DNA of 64,000 nucleotides from Ricordea florida (lineage: Eukaryota > Cnidaria > Anthozoa > Corallimorpharia > Ricordeidae): NCBI GenBank assembly GCA_949710005.1, contig OX453279.1, positions 9,406,878 to 9,470,877 on the forward strand. The letters are read 5' to 3'. A program made the position numbers and the translations under genes. Within the stretch, counting starts at the first letter, position 1, and every line of letters begins with the position of its first letter. Shown in pieces: positions 43,832 through 52,730 of this stretch. The notes beneath the pieces were generated by a model. The model ran no database searches and was not told the DNA's origin. It saw only the letters and a program-made list of their open reading frames with translations.

Positions 43832-44478
43832 TTAAGCAACTTGAACTTCTTCTTTTACAGCCTGCACTTCTTCCTCAGACAAAGCAAAGTTGTAAACACC
43901 CATCCTGGCGACCCTTCCTCTGAAATACCTACCATCATCAGCCTTCACTCCCATCCTAACGTTGTCCTGTGTGGCTAACACAAGACCCTGACCAATGTTC
44001 AGCGTTTGGCCAACTTGCCCATCGACCCAAAGCTTCGCGTCACCTGTTGTACTGTCGTACGATGCACCAAGGAACCACCATTGATCCAGAGTTAAAGGAG
44101 TGCTCAGCACAGCTTCTGTAGGCGAGTAATCTCTTTTTGTGAAACGAACGAAAAGTTGATTTGTATTAATGATCCACGGACTAATGGACTAATGGACTCC
44201 CCATGAACCACTGGGCCTGTAGTTGAAAAGAGGTCCGTCTTGACCCTCTACATACACCCAACATAGCATCGTCATGGAGTTCTGTGTATCCAAATTTCCA
44301 TTGTTTGGGAACTCGATGTAGATGTTAACGTTTCCATAGAACTCATAGGAGCCGTCGACTGTTCCATCAGGTCCAGGAGCAAATGACACTCCGGTGGCAA
44401 TACCATCTTCTGCTTTGTTACTTATTTCCGAGGTGCCGTACTGGCCATTCAGAGGGTAGAATGCCACAGGGTCTGGTG
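43832..44478 (-). pseudogene. LamG exon copy (unit 1), broken
   Basis: Homologous to the exon at 48,736-49,370 including the stop directly after the domain (KEEVQVA then TAA). A 12-bp tandem duplication near 44,180-44,200 (GGACTAAT repeated) preserves frame length but brings an in-frame TAG after SWGVH. Exon length is therefore 647 nt against 635 nt. The upstream micro-exon (46,408-46,431) is intact, but no signal exon exists for this copy, as duplication began inside intron 1. Most likely a non-functional exon pair downstream of gene 2. Confidence 0.85.
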
Positions 44479-45592
44479 CTGAATATGTAAGGAAGAAATA
44501 ATAAAGTGAATGATTTATGTATGACCCTTTTTTTTTAACACTTCCGTTCATCAATTCTATAGCCGTATCTATAGCTCGTTCAACTTGTTATTGATGTTAC
44601 GCAAGAAAGTAGTAGTGCAACTGACAAAATTTCATATTGCTGGAGGCCAAATAAATCTCCCGAGTAACATATGTAAGAGGTAACGACTAAAACTATCACA
44701 GGAGCAGAATAGATTCTAAAATGTATGGGTTGTGATATCTCAGATATCAATTTCAACTTATATTATGAGATATCGTCAAAAAAGCTTTAAATCTTATCGC
44801 AGAGCTGTTAAGTTATGGTTCTGCTACTATTGGGAGAAATCGGATTTGCTTTTTTTGAGTTTGCTTGTCACAGTGTTGAAGAATACATTTTTCACAAGAA
44901 ATAGAACAACGCCCTTCCTACCGTCATCTATGTTGCGCAAATAGAAACTTTACACTTGATTTTCTTTTAGCGTCATAGCTGCGGAGAGAGAGAATTGACC
45001 CTAATTCGATAGAGCGCTAAACGCAATGAATATCACGAAATTCCATGGTAACTGGAACCTCACCAGCACAAACAACAAGAAACCTCAAGTTAGGTCCAAC
45101 TTACAGATCTCCCAGTCAATCACGCTGGAGACCAAGAGAGCATAATTTCTTTCAGTGTGGAGACATAGCCTAAGTGGTCAGAGTAGCATTACATATTGTA
45201 AACTTTAGTCCATTCTGTTGACAATAAGCCAAAATTTCATGTTTCCAAATGTTCTGCTGAGAAATTATTGGGTTGATGGTGAGCTCTGGAGCTCAAAATT
45301 TGTCGACGTTTCACGTACGCCTTTTGTCATCGGATGACCCAACCAACAAATCAACCGAAAAACAATCTACTTTTAAGGAGTCTTACTAGTAAAAACAACC
45401 TAAAAAAATTGACTTTACAAGAAACTAGAGAAACGAGTATCTTGTCATAAATAACTTACTCTTTTCCGTTGTCTGTTCACTTTCATAAAAAGTGTATTTA
45501 GCAATTCGCTCTGTTTTATTCAGTGGAGAAAAAACCTGAAATTGTTTTATTTCCCTCTCCTCAGATAATTAACTGAACAGTTTTAGCATCAC

Positions 45593-46263
45593 TCAGGTAT
45601 ATTAAGGGCTTGGTCATCTTTTCCTTAGTCAAAAAGTGAGGGGGTGGTCAATCTTGGAAACGATTCATACAATGTGGACAAATCTTGGCTGCAGGTTACA
45701 TCTCCACTTAATAAATAACTTAACGTTGTTGTTTTACTTAAAATGTGTCACGTGACCAAATAACAGACTACTTCTGGTTAAATTTTAAGAGGTTCTGCAG
45801 ACAGGGGAAAACGTTTCTTTACCAGCGTATTGTTCTGTAGTTTTACTATCTGCCCAAGAACCGTACCCATTGTAATTGGAACGGTTGTCAAACCTTGCTG
45901 AAAGTCCCTTTAAATAGTGTGTATAAAGTTACATTAGTGACAGTTCTTTGGTCACGTGACTTGGACATGCATTCCAATTACATTGGGTATGGTACTTGGG
46001 TAAGTAGTCAGACTACACAATAAAATACTGAATAAGTACCGTTCTTCCCTGTCTGCAGAGGCCTTAAAATCTAAACCGGAAGTGAGCTGTTATTTGGTCA
46101 CGTGATTGGTTGCCATGGCAACAACACTATTGACTAAAGTTGTTTTGAGCCGTCGTTTACCATAGCCAAGTTAGAAGCCTTCTGTACCCATGGTTCTCCA
46201 GATAGACCACCCCTGGAAGTTTTACTCTAAATAACAACTGACCCACTCCTTAATATACCTGAG
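45593..46263. mobile_element. About 670-bp fold-back element specific to unit 1
   Basis: Ends TCAGGTATATTAAGG and CCTTAATATACCTGA. The interior also mirrors itself (GGTTCTGCAGACAGGG against CCCTGTCTGCAGAGGCC; GGTCACGTGA motifs on both sides; GGGGTGGTC against GACCACCCC). Unit 2 has an uninterrupted ATCACTTTATG around 50,222, and CAC flanks both ends here. Non-coding. Confidence 0.8.
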
Positions 46264-46407
46264 CACTTTTTGTTTGAATTGGGGCGTAGTAATCGTAAGT
46301 AAATACTTCGTGTTTGGGAGTTTACTGCAGTTTGTCAGCTCTATTTTACTCTATTTGAATGACCCGACACATCGTTTGGGTTCAGTACTGCTCACAGTGT
46401 TACTTAC

Positions 46408-46431
46408 GCTGTACGGTCCCACATTCATCTT
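46408..46431 (-). CDS. Orphan micro-exon copy (unit 1)
   Basis: Same as exon 2 but 24 nt, with acceptor TTGCAGAAG|ATG able to act as a NAGNAG site, and donor GTAAGT. Encodes E-D-E-C-G-T-V-Q in phase 1. It can only be used if gene 2 transcripts read past their LamG exon stop and poly(A) signal. Confidence 0.55.
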
Positions 46432-46619
46432 CTGCAAGAAAGGAGATATATGAATATCTATCATTATTTCTTTTTGTTACCAAAGTCACTTTTGATTACT
46501 TAGTACCTTCATACTGTTACGGACTTTCAACCCACTTTTCTCGATCATCCGTCAGTGACGTAACAGGATTAGGGAAAATGTCGAAGTCAAGTGGGGGAAA
46601 GTCGACATCGATTTTATTG

Positions 46620-47910
46620 AACTTCCCTAACATCCCCCTCCAGCGAACTGAGAAACTTTTGAGCTGCATCATTATCCAGTGATTCGGCTGTGTAACACTG
46701 AAGTTTCGGTTGGTATATCTGGTCAACGAGGCAGCTAATGAAATAACAGAACCCGGAGGTTGTATGTTTGTGATATTCTTGGGTAAAACTTTTATTATCA
46801 TCGGTTCGGCATGTATCTATATTCTCTGTAAAGCACTCGAAATCTGCATAAATTACGAATGGTACCCTCGTCTTCCTGTTGGCGTTCTTAAATACAATAA
46901 ATTGCGGGCTTCCATCACTATTGATAGGCATCTTAACGTTAATTACATCGTGTTTAGAACAATATTCATCGTGTTTCTCCAGAGGGTCCTTAGACCAGGA
47001 TGGATTGAAGCAACTAAAGCAAATGAACATTGCATGTCCATGATAATTTATCTCAGATGATGCCAGCCTGCTGAAATTCTTAATCCAGCAGGTGTGGTAC
47101 GTCTCATTATTTGATATTAGTAACACGTTAATATAATGGTCATTATCAGCTCGCTTTTTCTCAAGATATATAATTTATTATCATATCTTACAACGTTAAC
47201 CGCGTACTTGTTCTGCCGCTCAAACTTGCTAATTTGTGTAAGTGAAACTGGAAATTCTATGTTTGGCCAGTCAAATTTCTTTGCGTTTTCCACCTATCCT
47301 TAGTAAAACGTTCAGGGTGAATATCCTTTAAAAATACTTCAGATGTTACTGCCCACTGGGGGTCCCGTTCGGTCTTTACATTAATCACGGCTTTCTTAGA
47401 GGATATATCATTTGGAAGGGGGGGATAGGCTAGCGTCTCCCATGGAACTTTGTGGATGCCAAAGCTTTTAATGTGTTTAAACTTCCAGCCAGAGCCTTGA
47501 TTTTCGTACTTTTGGATTTTTTCAAGTGTTAGTTAGATCATTCCAGACTGTCAATGCCATGCCACACTCGTTGTACCGTTGGTTTCTCTTTTGTGAACCG
47601 GCAGGTTAATATAAACTTCAACTTGATAGGTTTTTTATGCTGCCTCATGAACTTGATAACATTTAATCTAATTTTATTGATGAATGACTCAGGATCATAA
47701 CCACTCTGTCCGTCTATACGATAAGTCTTAAGATAACCCTATAAAGCTGTTTGCTATCCTTTGGGTGTGAATTTATCTAAACTCTTGTAAATTTCGTGCG
47801 CTTGTTCCTTCAACTTTTCGACTCGCCTGTTTACTGTCTGTATCGGTGGGGGTACGTAAGGTAAAGTCCAATCAGCAAACCGTTGTTAAGCTCTTTCTTT
47901 ATCGATTTTT
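46620..47910 (-). pseudogene. Polinton DNA polymerase N-terminal fragment (unit 2)
   Basis: Second copy of 29,768-31,990. It lacks both insertions of unit 1 and reads uninterrupted from HTCWIKNFSRLASSE through CFSCFNPSWSK to VPFVIYADFECFTEN (47,126-46,614), where it is cut by the duplication boundary just past the exonuclease I motif. Upstream parts (47,150-47,900) keep GSGWRFKHIKSF-like and YRIDGQSGYDPESF segments with stops. Inactive. Confidence 0.85.
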
Positions 47911-48735
47911 TAACCCTATAAACTGATCTTCCTAATGAGCTTTAATAAGCTGAAGACTCAACATATGGGGTTGGTTAATCTCAGGGATTGGTTGGTCCAT
48001 TATATTTGGGGTTTGCGTTGTTTGGCTGCCCATAACTGATATTATAATATGTATCGATTTTTCTAAGACATAGTTCAGTTGAGTGGTGATGAAATTATGT
48101 TAGAATTCTTATCCCTCTCTATGCTGGATTGGCCTGATTAGATTTTGATGTTGGATTGGCTGGATTAGATTGTGATGTTGGATTAGATTCTGGATTAGTC
48201 TGATAAGATTTCTATGCTGAATTAGCTTAATTAGCTTTTTATTTTGGATTAGATTCTGGATCTGGATTAGCTGGATCAGCAATATTGCCTTAGTTTCGGC
48301 AATTTCCTACTACTGTTGTTGACGTTTTGACAACCTAAGTGGAAGTCATTATCAGAACCATTCAAAGCTATGTTACACAAAAAATATAAAGCGGAGTTGC
48401 ATGTTGCTGGTAAAGGCAGGAGCTGTAACAAGTTTTATAAGAAGTGGAAGTTCAAGCCATGTCCCAATTTTGTCTCCAGCATCACAAGTGTAGCGAATGC
48501 TTTGAATATTATCCCCAGGTTGTTTATTGAGCTTTTATTTTCTCCTATATATGAAGATTTTTTTTCTTCAATGTGTAACAGTGAAAAGGAAAAGGAGAGA
48601 AAAATTATCAGAACCAACTGAGTTAGGTGTCTTCAGATTGTATAATTTTTTTGTTTCTGTCCAACGTTGTCGTTGGTCTATCTTAAGCGTGGTGTTATTG
48701 GCTGTGAAGACTTACATGTTATTGGCCAGCATTTA

Positions 48736-49370
48736 TTAAGCAACTTGAACTTCTTCTTTTACAGCCTGTACTTCTTCCTCAGTCAAAGCAAAGTTGTAAA
48801 CGCCCATCCGAGCGATCCTTCCTCTGAAATACCTACCATCATCGGCCTTCACTCCCATCCTAACGTTGTCCTGTGTGGCTAACACAAGACCCTGGCCAAT
48901 GTTCAGCGTTTGACCAACTTGCCCATCGACCCAAAGCTTCGCGTCACCTGTTGTACTGTCGTACGATGCACCAAGGAACCACCATTGATCCAGAGTTAAA
49001 GGAGGGCTCACCACAGCTTCTGTAAACGAGTAGTCTCTTTTCGTGAAACGAACGAAAAGTTGATTTGTATTAATGATCCACAAATGGACTCCCCATGAAC
49101 CACTGGGCCTGTAGTTGAAAAGAGGTCCGTCTTGACCCTCTACATACACCCAACATAGCATCGTCATGGAGTTCTGTGTATCCAAATTTCCATTGTTTGG
49201 GAACTCGATGTGACTGTTAACGTTTCCATAGAACTCATAGGAGCTGTCGACGGTTCCATCAGGTCCAGGAGCAAATGACACTCCGGTGGCAATACCATCT
49301 TCTGCTTTGTTACTTATTTCCGAGGTGCCATACTGGCTATTCAGAGGGTAGAATGCCACAGGGTCTGGTG
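48736..49370 (-). CDS. Gene 2 exon 3: LamG domain with stop
   Basis: Acceptor AATATTCAG. Encodes PDPVAFYPLNSQYGTSEISN, FAPGPDGTVDSSYEFYG, SHIEFPNNGNLDTQNSMTML, CWVYVEGQDGPLFNY, WGVHLWIINTNQLFVRFTKR, LTLDQWWFLGASYDSTTGDA, LWVDGQV and YFRGRIARMGVYNFALTEEE. It then ends KEEVQVA and TAA. Close to gene 1 exon 3 with mostly conservative changes. The stop overlaps an AATAAA (GCTTAATAAATGC), so translation and transcript end nearly coincide. Confidence 0.9.
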
Positions 49371-52300
49371 CTGAATATTTAAGGAAGTAATAATAAAGTG
49401 AATGATTTATGTATGACTCTTTTTTATAACACTTTCGTTTACTAATTCTATAGCAGTATCTATAGCTCGTTCAACTTGTTATTGATGTTACGCAAGAAAG
49501 TAGTAGTGCAACTGACAAAATTTCATATTTCTGGAGGCCAAATAAATCTCCCGAGTAACATATGTAAGAGTTAACGACCAAAACTACCACAGGGGCAGAA
49601 TAGATTCTAAAATGTATTGGTTGTGATATACCAGATATCAATTTCAACTTATATTATGAGATATCGTCAAAAAAGCTTTAATTTATATCTCAGAGCTGTT
49701 AAGTTATAGTTCTACCACTATTGGGAGAAATCGGATTTGCTTTTTTTTAGTTTGCTTGTCAAATAGAACAACGCCCTTCCTACCCTCATCTATGTTGCGC
49801 AAATAGAAACTTTACACTTGATTTTCTTTTAGCGTCATAGCTGCGGAGAGAGAGAATTGACCCTAATTCGATAGAGCGGTAAACGCAATGAATATCACGA
49901 AATTCCATGGTAACTGGAACCTTATCAGCAAGAAACCTCAAGTTAGGTCCAACTTACAGATCTCCCGGTCAATCACGCTGGAGACCAAGAAAAACAATCT
50001 ACTTTTAAGGAGTCCTACTAGTAAAAACAACCTAAAAATTTGACTTTTACAAGAAACTACAGAAACGAGTACCTTGTCATAAATAACGTACTCTTTTCCG
50101 TTGTCTGTTCACTTTCATAAAAAGTGTATTTAGCAATTCGCTCTGTTTTATTCAGAAAAGACCTGAAATTGTTTTATTTTCCTCCCCTAAGATGAAGTAA
50201 TTAACTAAACAGTTTAATAGCATCACTTTATGTTTGAATTGGGGCGTAGTAATCGTAAGAAAATACTTCGTGTTTGGGAGTTTATTGCAGTTTGTCAACT
50301 CTATTTTACTCTCACATTGAATGACCCGACACATCGTTTGGGTTCAGTACTGCTCACAGTGTTACTTACGCTGTACGGTCCCACATTCATCTTCTGCAAG
50401 AAAGGAGATATATGAATATCTATCGTTATTTCTTTTTGTTCACAAAGTCACTTTTGATTACTTAGTACCTTCATACTGTTACGGACTTTCAACCCACTTT
50501 TCTCGATTACCCGTCAGTGACGTAATAGGATTAGAGAAAATGTCGAAGTCAAGCGGGGGAAAGTCGACATCGATTTTATTGAGTACATCTGAAGCATTTG
50601 TAGTATAGCAATAGTTCATAGTTTGACCTTTGGTATGTTTTTACCACTGCTATTACATTAGGAAGCACTATAAGATCTAAGAATCAATTTTTAATGTGGA
50701 AGTGTGCAAGTTTCGACGACTGCTCACTGTGAAGATTTTGTGACCCGAGAATCAATAGAGAATATTTCCCGACAAAAAAAGCGCTAAAGTGTGTTCAAAT
50801 CAAGGTTAATATACAATTAATGTATGGTCCCGAGGGAAACAGTTTTGTTTTTCCGCGAGTCCTGATGTGTCCCGAGACGAAGTCGAAGGAAACATCAGAA
50901 CTCGAGGGAAAACAAAACTAACTAGTTTCTCCAGGGACCATACGTTGTGCCTTGTTAACAAGGCCTTCATTTAGAAAGTGTAATTAATATTGCTCATAGC
51001 GTTTTGTCTATTTTGCAGTAAACGAATAACAGCTTGGATGGCAATAACAGGTATTAGTATATATTAAAACAGTGGATATCGTTGAAGATCCGCTCTGATT
51101 GGCTAGTCAAACTCCGGAATATCCTGTGCTATTTACCTCCGAACAATTCCGCCGCGTCAATATGGCGTCCCGGATTACTTCCATGACAAGCGACGAAATT
51201 CTGATCCAAATTAAAAACGAAGCAGTCCCGAAAACCTCCAAGAGAACGACTTAATTGGGCTTGGCCGTGTTCAGAGGTGATGGCTTATGTTTTTAACCCG
51301 GACTTTATTTATAAAAACCAACGAGAAAGGTCTTGTTTACAAATGCAAATTAACCTTGCGTAACCAAATTTGATGTCACTTGTTCACTTGAAACCCAAAG
51401 TTGAATTATTTCTTTACAGAATGCTTTCAAACACAGAAAGAGTTTGCAACTCCATTTGAAAAAATGTCGCCACTAGAACTAAACAAATATTTTTCTGTCA
51501 GCGAGAAAACGAGACGTACGGCAGTCATTACAACAAAAAATTTCTTACAGCAATCCTGGCTGCGTTGGATTGTCACTTGAGAATTCCTCCATTTTCCAAG
51601 CCATTTTCTATTTCTGGTGTACATTATCTCACTGTTTTAGTATATACTAATACAACTATTCACCTCAGTGTCGGTGGCTAGTGGTGGATATTTATCCACC
51701 ACTAGCCACCTCCACTTCGGGGAATAGTTGTAGAATATAACAAGTCAGAAACCTTGGCATTTTGAGAAATCTGATTGGCTCTCCACCTCGTGATATTCAG
51801 CACTTTCTACCTCCAAGGAGGTCAATATAAACAGGGCTTCTGGGTAATCCTTGTGGCAGTGAGTTTTTGTTCAGTGGAGAAAAGACAAAATGGCGTGCAA
51901 GCTACCGAAATATGGCCGCAGTCGATTCTCGCTTTACAGCTTTTTCCAAGAAGTTTTGCTGGGGAAATTAAGGGAAACACTACAACCATGAAGCATTCAC
52001 CAGGCCAGGACCAAGCAATAGCGCAAATGAATGACAAAATAAAACTGCATGTGCAAAATGAAGTCCGGCAAGTCCCTTTTTCGTACGAATTACGCTTTAA
52101 GAATTGCTTTTTTTTCAACGGTTGTGTTGTCCTCAGCGTCGTCGTTGTGTTTGCTTAAGCTCCCTACTGATGTTGCTTCATTGGTACATATTAAAACAAT
52201 TATACACCTCGATTTCTGAGAATAATTGTTAACTATACAATAGCAGTTTTAAGATCGAGTATTCTCTTCTTCTTCTCATTATCATTATTATTATTATTAT

Positions 52301-52730
52301 TATCATTATTATTATTATTATTACTATTGCTATTATTACGGTCATGATCAACTTTATTGTTGTCATATTTGTTGGCATTATTTCAACAAGACTTCTTACA
52401 TCTCAGGAAAGACTGGGAATGAGATATGTGAAGGAAACAGAGAACTAACTGACTCTAGAGTATAATATTAGTGGCATTCATTTTAAGTGCTACACATTAT
52501 TCCACAGAGTAATTCGGACTGAGCCATAATTCTAATTTGCGAATAAGAAGAATCACACAAGGAAAAAGTAAATCCCTTTATTCTCAATGGAAATTGAACC
52601 CACGACATCCTGGACCTAAAATGTGCGACGAAAGCAACCGTACGCTCAAAACGACAAACATACCTACTACAGATAACACTTCTTCAAACGCGATGACAGC
52701 CATCAGACCAACCAATAGAAAGCTCTTCAT
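48736..52730 (-). CDS. Gene 2 model: secreted single-LamG protein (three exons)
   Basis: Exons 52,730-52,664 (signal peptide), 50,393-50,370 (24-nt micro-exon) and 49,370-48,736 (LamG, stop). Joined length 726 nt gives 241 residues. All junctions are GT/AG and phase 1. Compared with gene 1 it lacks both F5/8C domains: the region of gene 1's exon 3 donor is replaced by a stop. Frame is intact throughout, so this is the better candidate for a working gene. Secreted; LamG fold; ligand unknown. Confidence 0.72.
50370..50393 (-). CDS. Gene 2 exon 2: 24-nt micro-exon
   Basis: Acceptor TTTCTTGCAG followed by AAGATG, donor GTAAGT. Encodes E-D-E-C-G-T-V-Q and the first base of Pro when joined to exon 1 in phase 1. 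The CAGAAG acceptor could be used 3 nt downstream, which would give the gene 1 form (D-E-C-G-T-V-Q). Confidence 0.7.
50821..50942. repeat. 122-bp palindrome (fold-back) in gene 2 intron 1
   Basis: TATGGTCCCGAGGGAAACAG and TTTTGTTTTTCCGCGAGTCC at the left mirror AACTCGAGGGAAAACAAAAC and GTTTCTCCAGGGACCATA at the right, around a centre GACGAAGTC. The paralogous site near 13,807-13,875 has only the left half before diverging. Confidence 0.8.
51057..51648 (+). pseudogene. DUF3504/Crypton-like fragment inside an inverted-repeat element
   Basis: Ends TATATATTAAAACAGTGGA and TCACTGTTTTAGTATATA are inverted copies. Plus-strand frames: MASRITSMTSDEILIQIKNE then AVPKTSKRTT and a stop (about 51,162-51,252). 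After an intron-like or decayed stretch, EFATPFEKMSPLELNKYFSV and, shifted, AALDCHLRIPPFSKPFSIS (51,440-51,610). N-terminal VPK.T.K and MSP.ELN, AALDR.L..PP..KPFSI motifs are typical of the core-binding half of DUF3504 recombinase-like proteins. The catalytic half is absent. Confidence 0.6.
51652..51736. repeat. 85-bp palindrome with GGTGGCTAGTGGTGGATA arms
   Basis: ACAACTATTCACCTC / GGGGAATAGTTGT outside and GGTGGCTAGTGGTGGATA / TATCCACCACTAGCCACC inside. It directly follows the inverted-repeat element and belongs to the same fold-back family as 4,862-4,972. Confidence 0.85.
51750..52235. mobile_element. Fold-back family member ending in an AACAATTAT hairpin
   Basis: The right end (52,189-52,235) is CATATTAAAACAATTATACA, then CCTCGATTTCTGAGAATAATTGTT, a short hairpin shared with 4,862-4,972 and 9,905. 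The interior has a 127-codon plus-strand frame (51,775-52,158) with QATEIWPQSILALQLFPRSF and HVQNEVRQVPFSYELRF, unrecognised, preceded by an ATG-type context ACAAAATGGCG at 51,888. Possible captured or accessory ORF. Low confidence on function. Confidence 0.4.
52664..52730 (-). CDS. Gene 2 exon 1: signal peptide
   Basis: ATG at 52,730. MKSFLLVGLMAVIAFEEVLS then VV and one base, donor G|GTATGT. One amino-acid difference from gene 1 exon 1 (T14A). Directly adjoining intron sequence carries a 1.6-kb deletion relative to gene 1 (the Penelope-like element and neighbours are absent). Confidence 0.78.

Larger units (their letters stand above)
29768..46619. repeat. Tandem duplication, unit 1 (expanded by insertions)
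   Basis: Starts in the Polinton polymerase (TTCCCTAACATCCCC at 29,768) and ends at GATTTTATTGA, 46,619, where unit 2 begins with the same polymerase sequence. Order: polymerase fragment, AACCCTATAAACTG segment (39,865-39,996), degenerate GGATTAGATT repeat, LamG exon, micro-exon. Insertions absent from unit 2: 30,056-30,586, 31,271-31,674, 32,003-39,864, 39,997-42,949, 43,441-43,620 and 45,593-46,263. Without these the unit is about 4.2 kb. Confidence 0.85.
46620..50582. repeat. Tandem duplication, unit 2
   Basis: From the polymerase boundary at 46,620 to GATTTTATTGA at 50,582, the counterpart of the unit 1 end at 46,619. Direct orientation. Includes the degenerate GGATTAGATT repeat (48,110-48,290), the LamG exon, a deletion of roughly 200 bp near 49,990 relative to unit 1, and the micro-exon. 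Confidence 0.85.
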
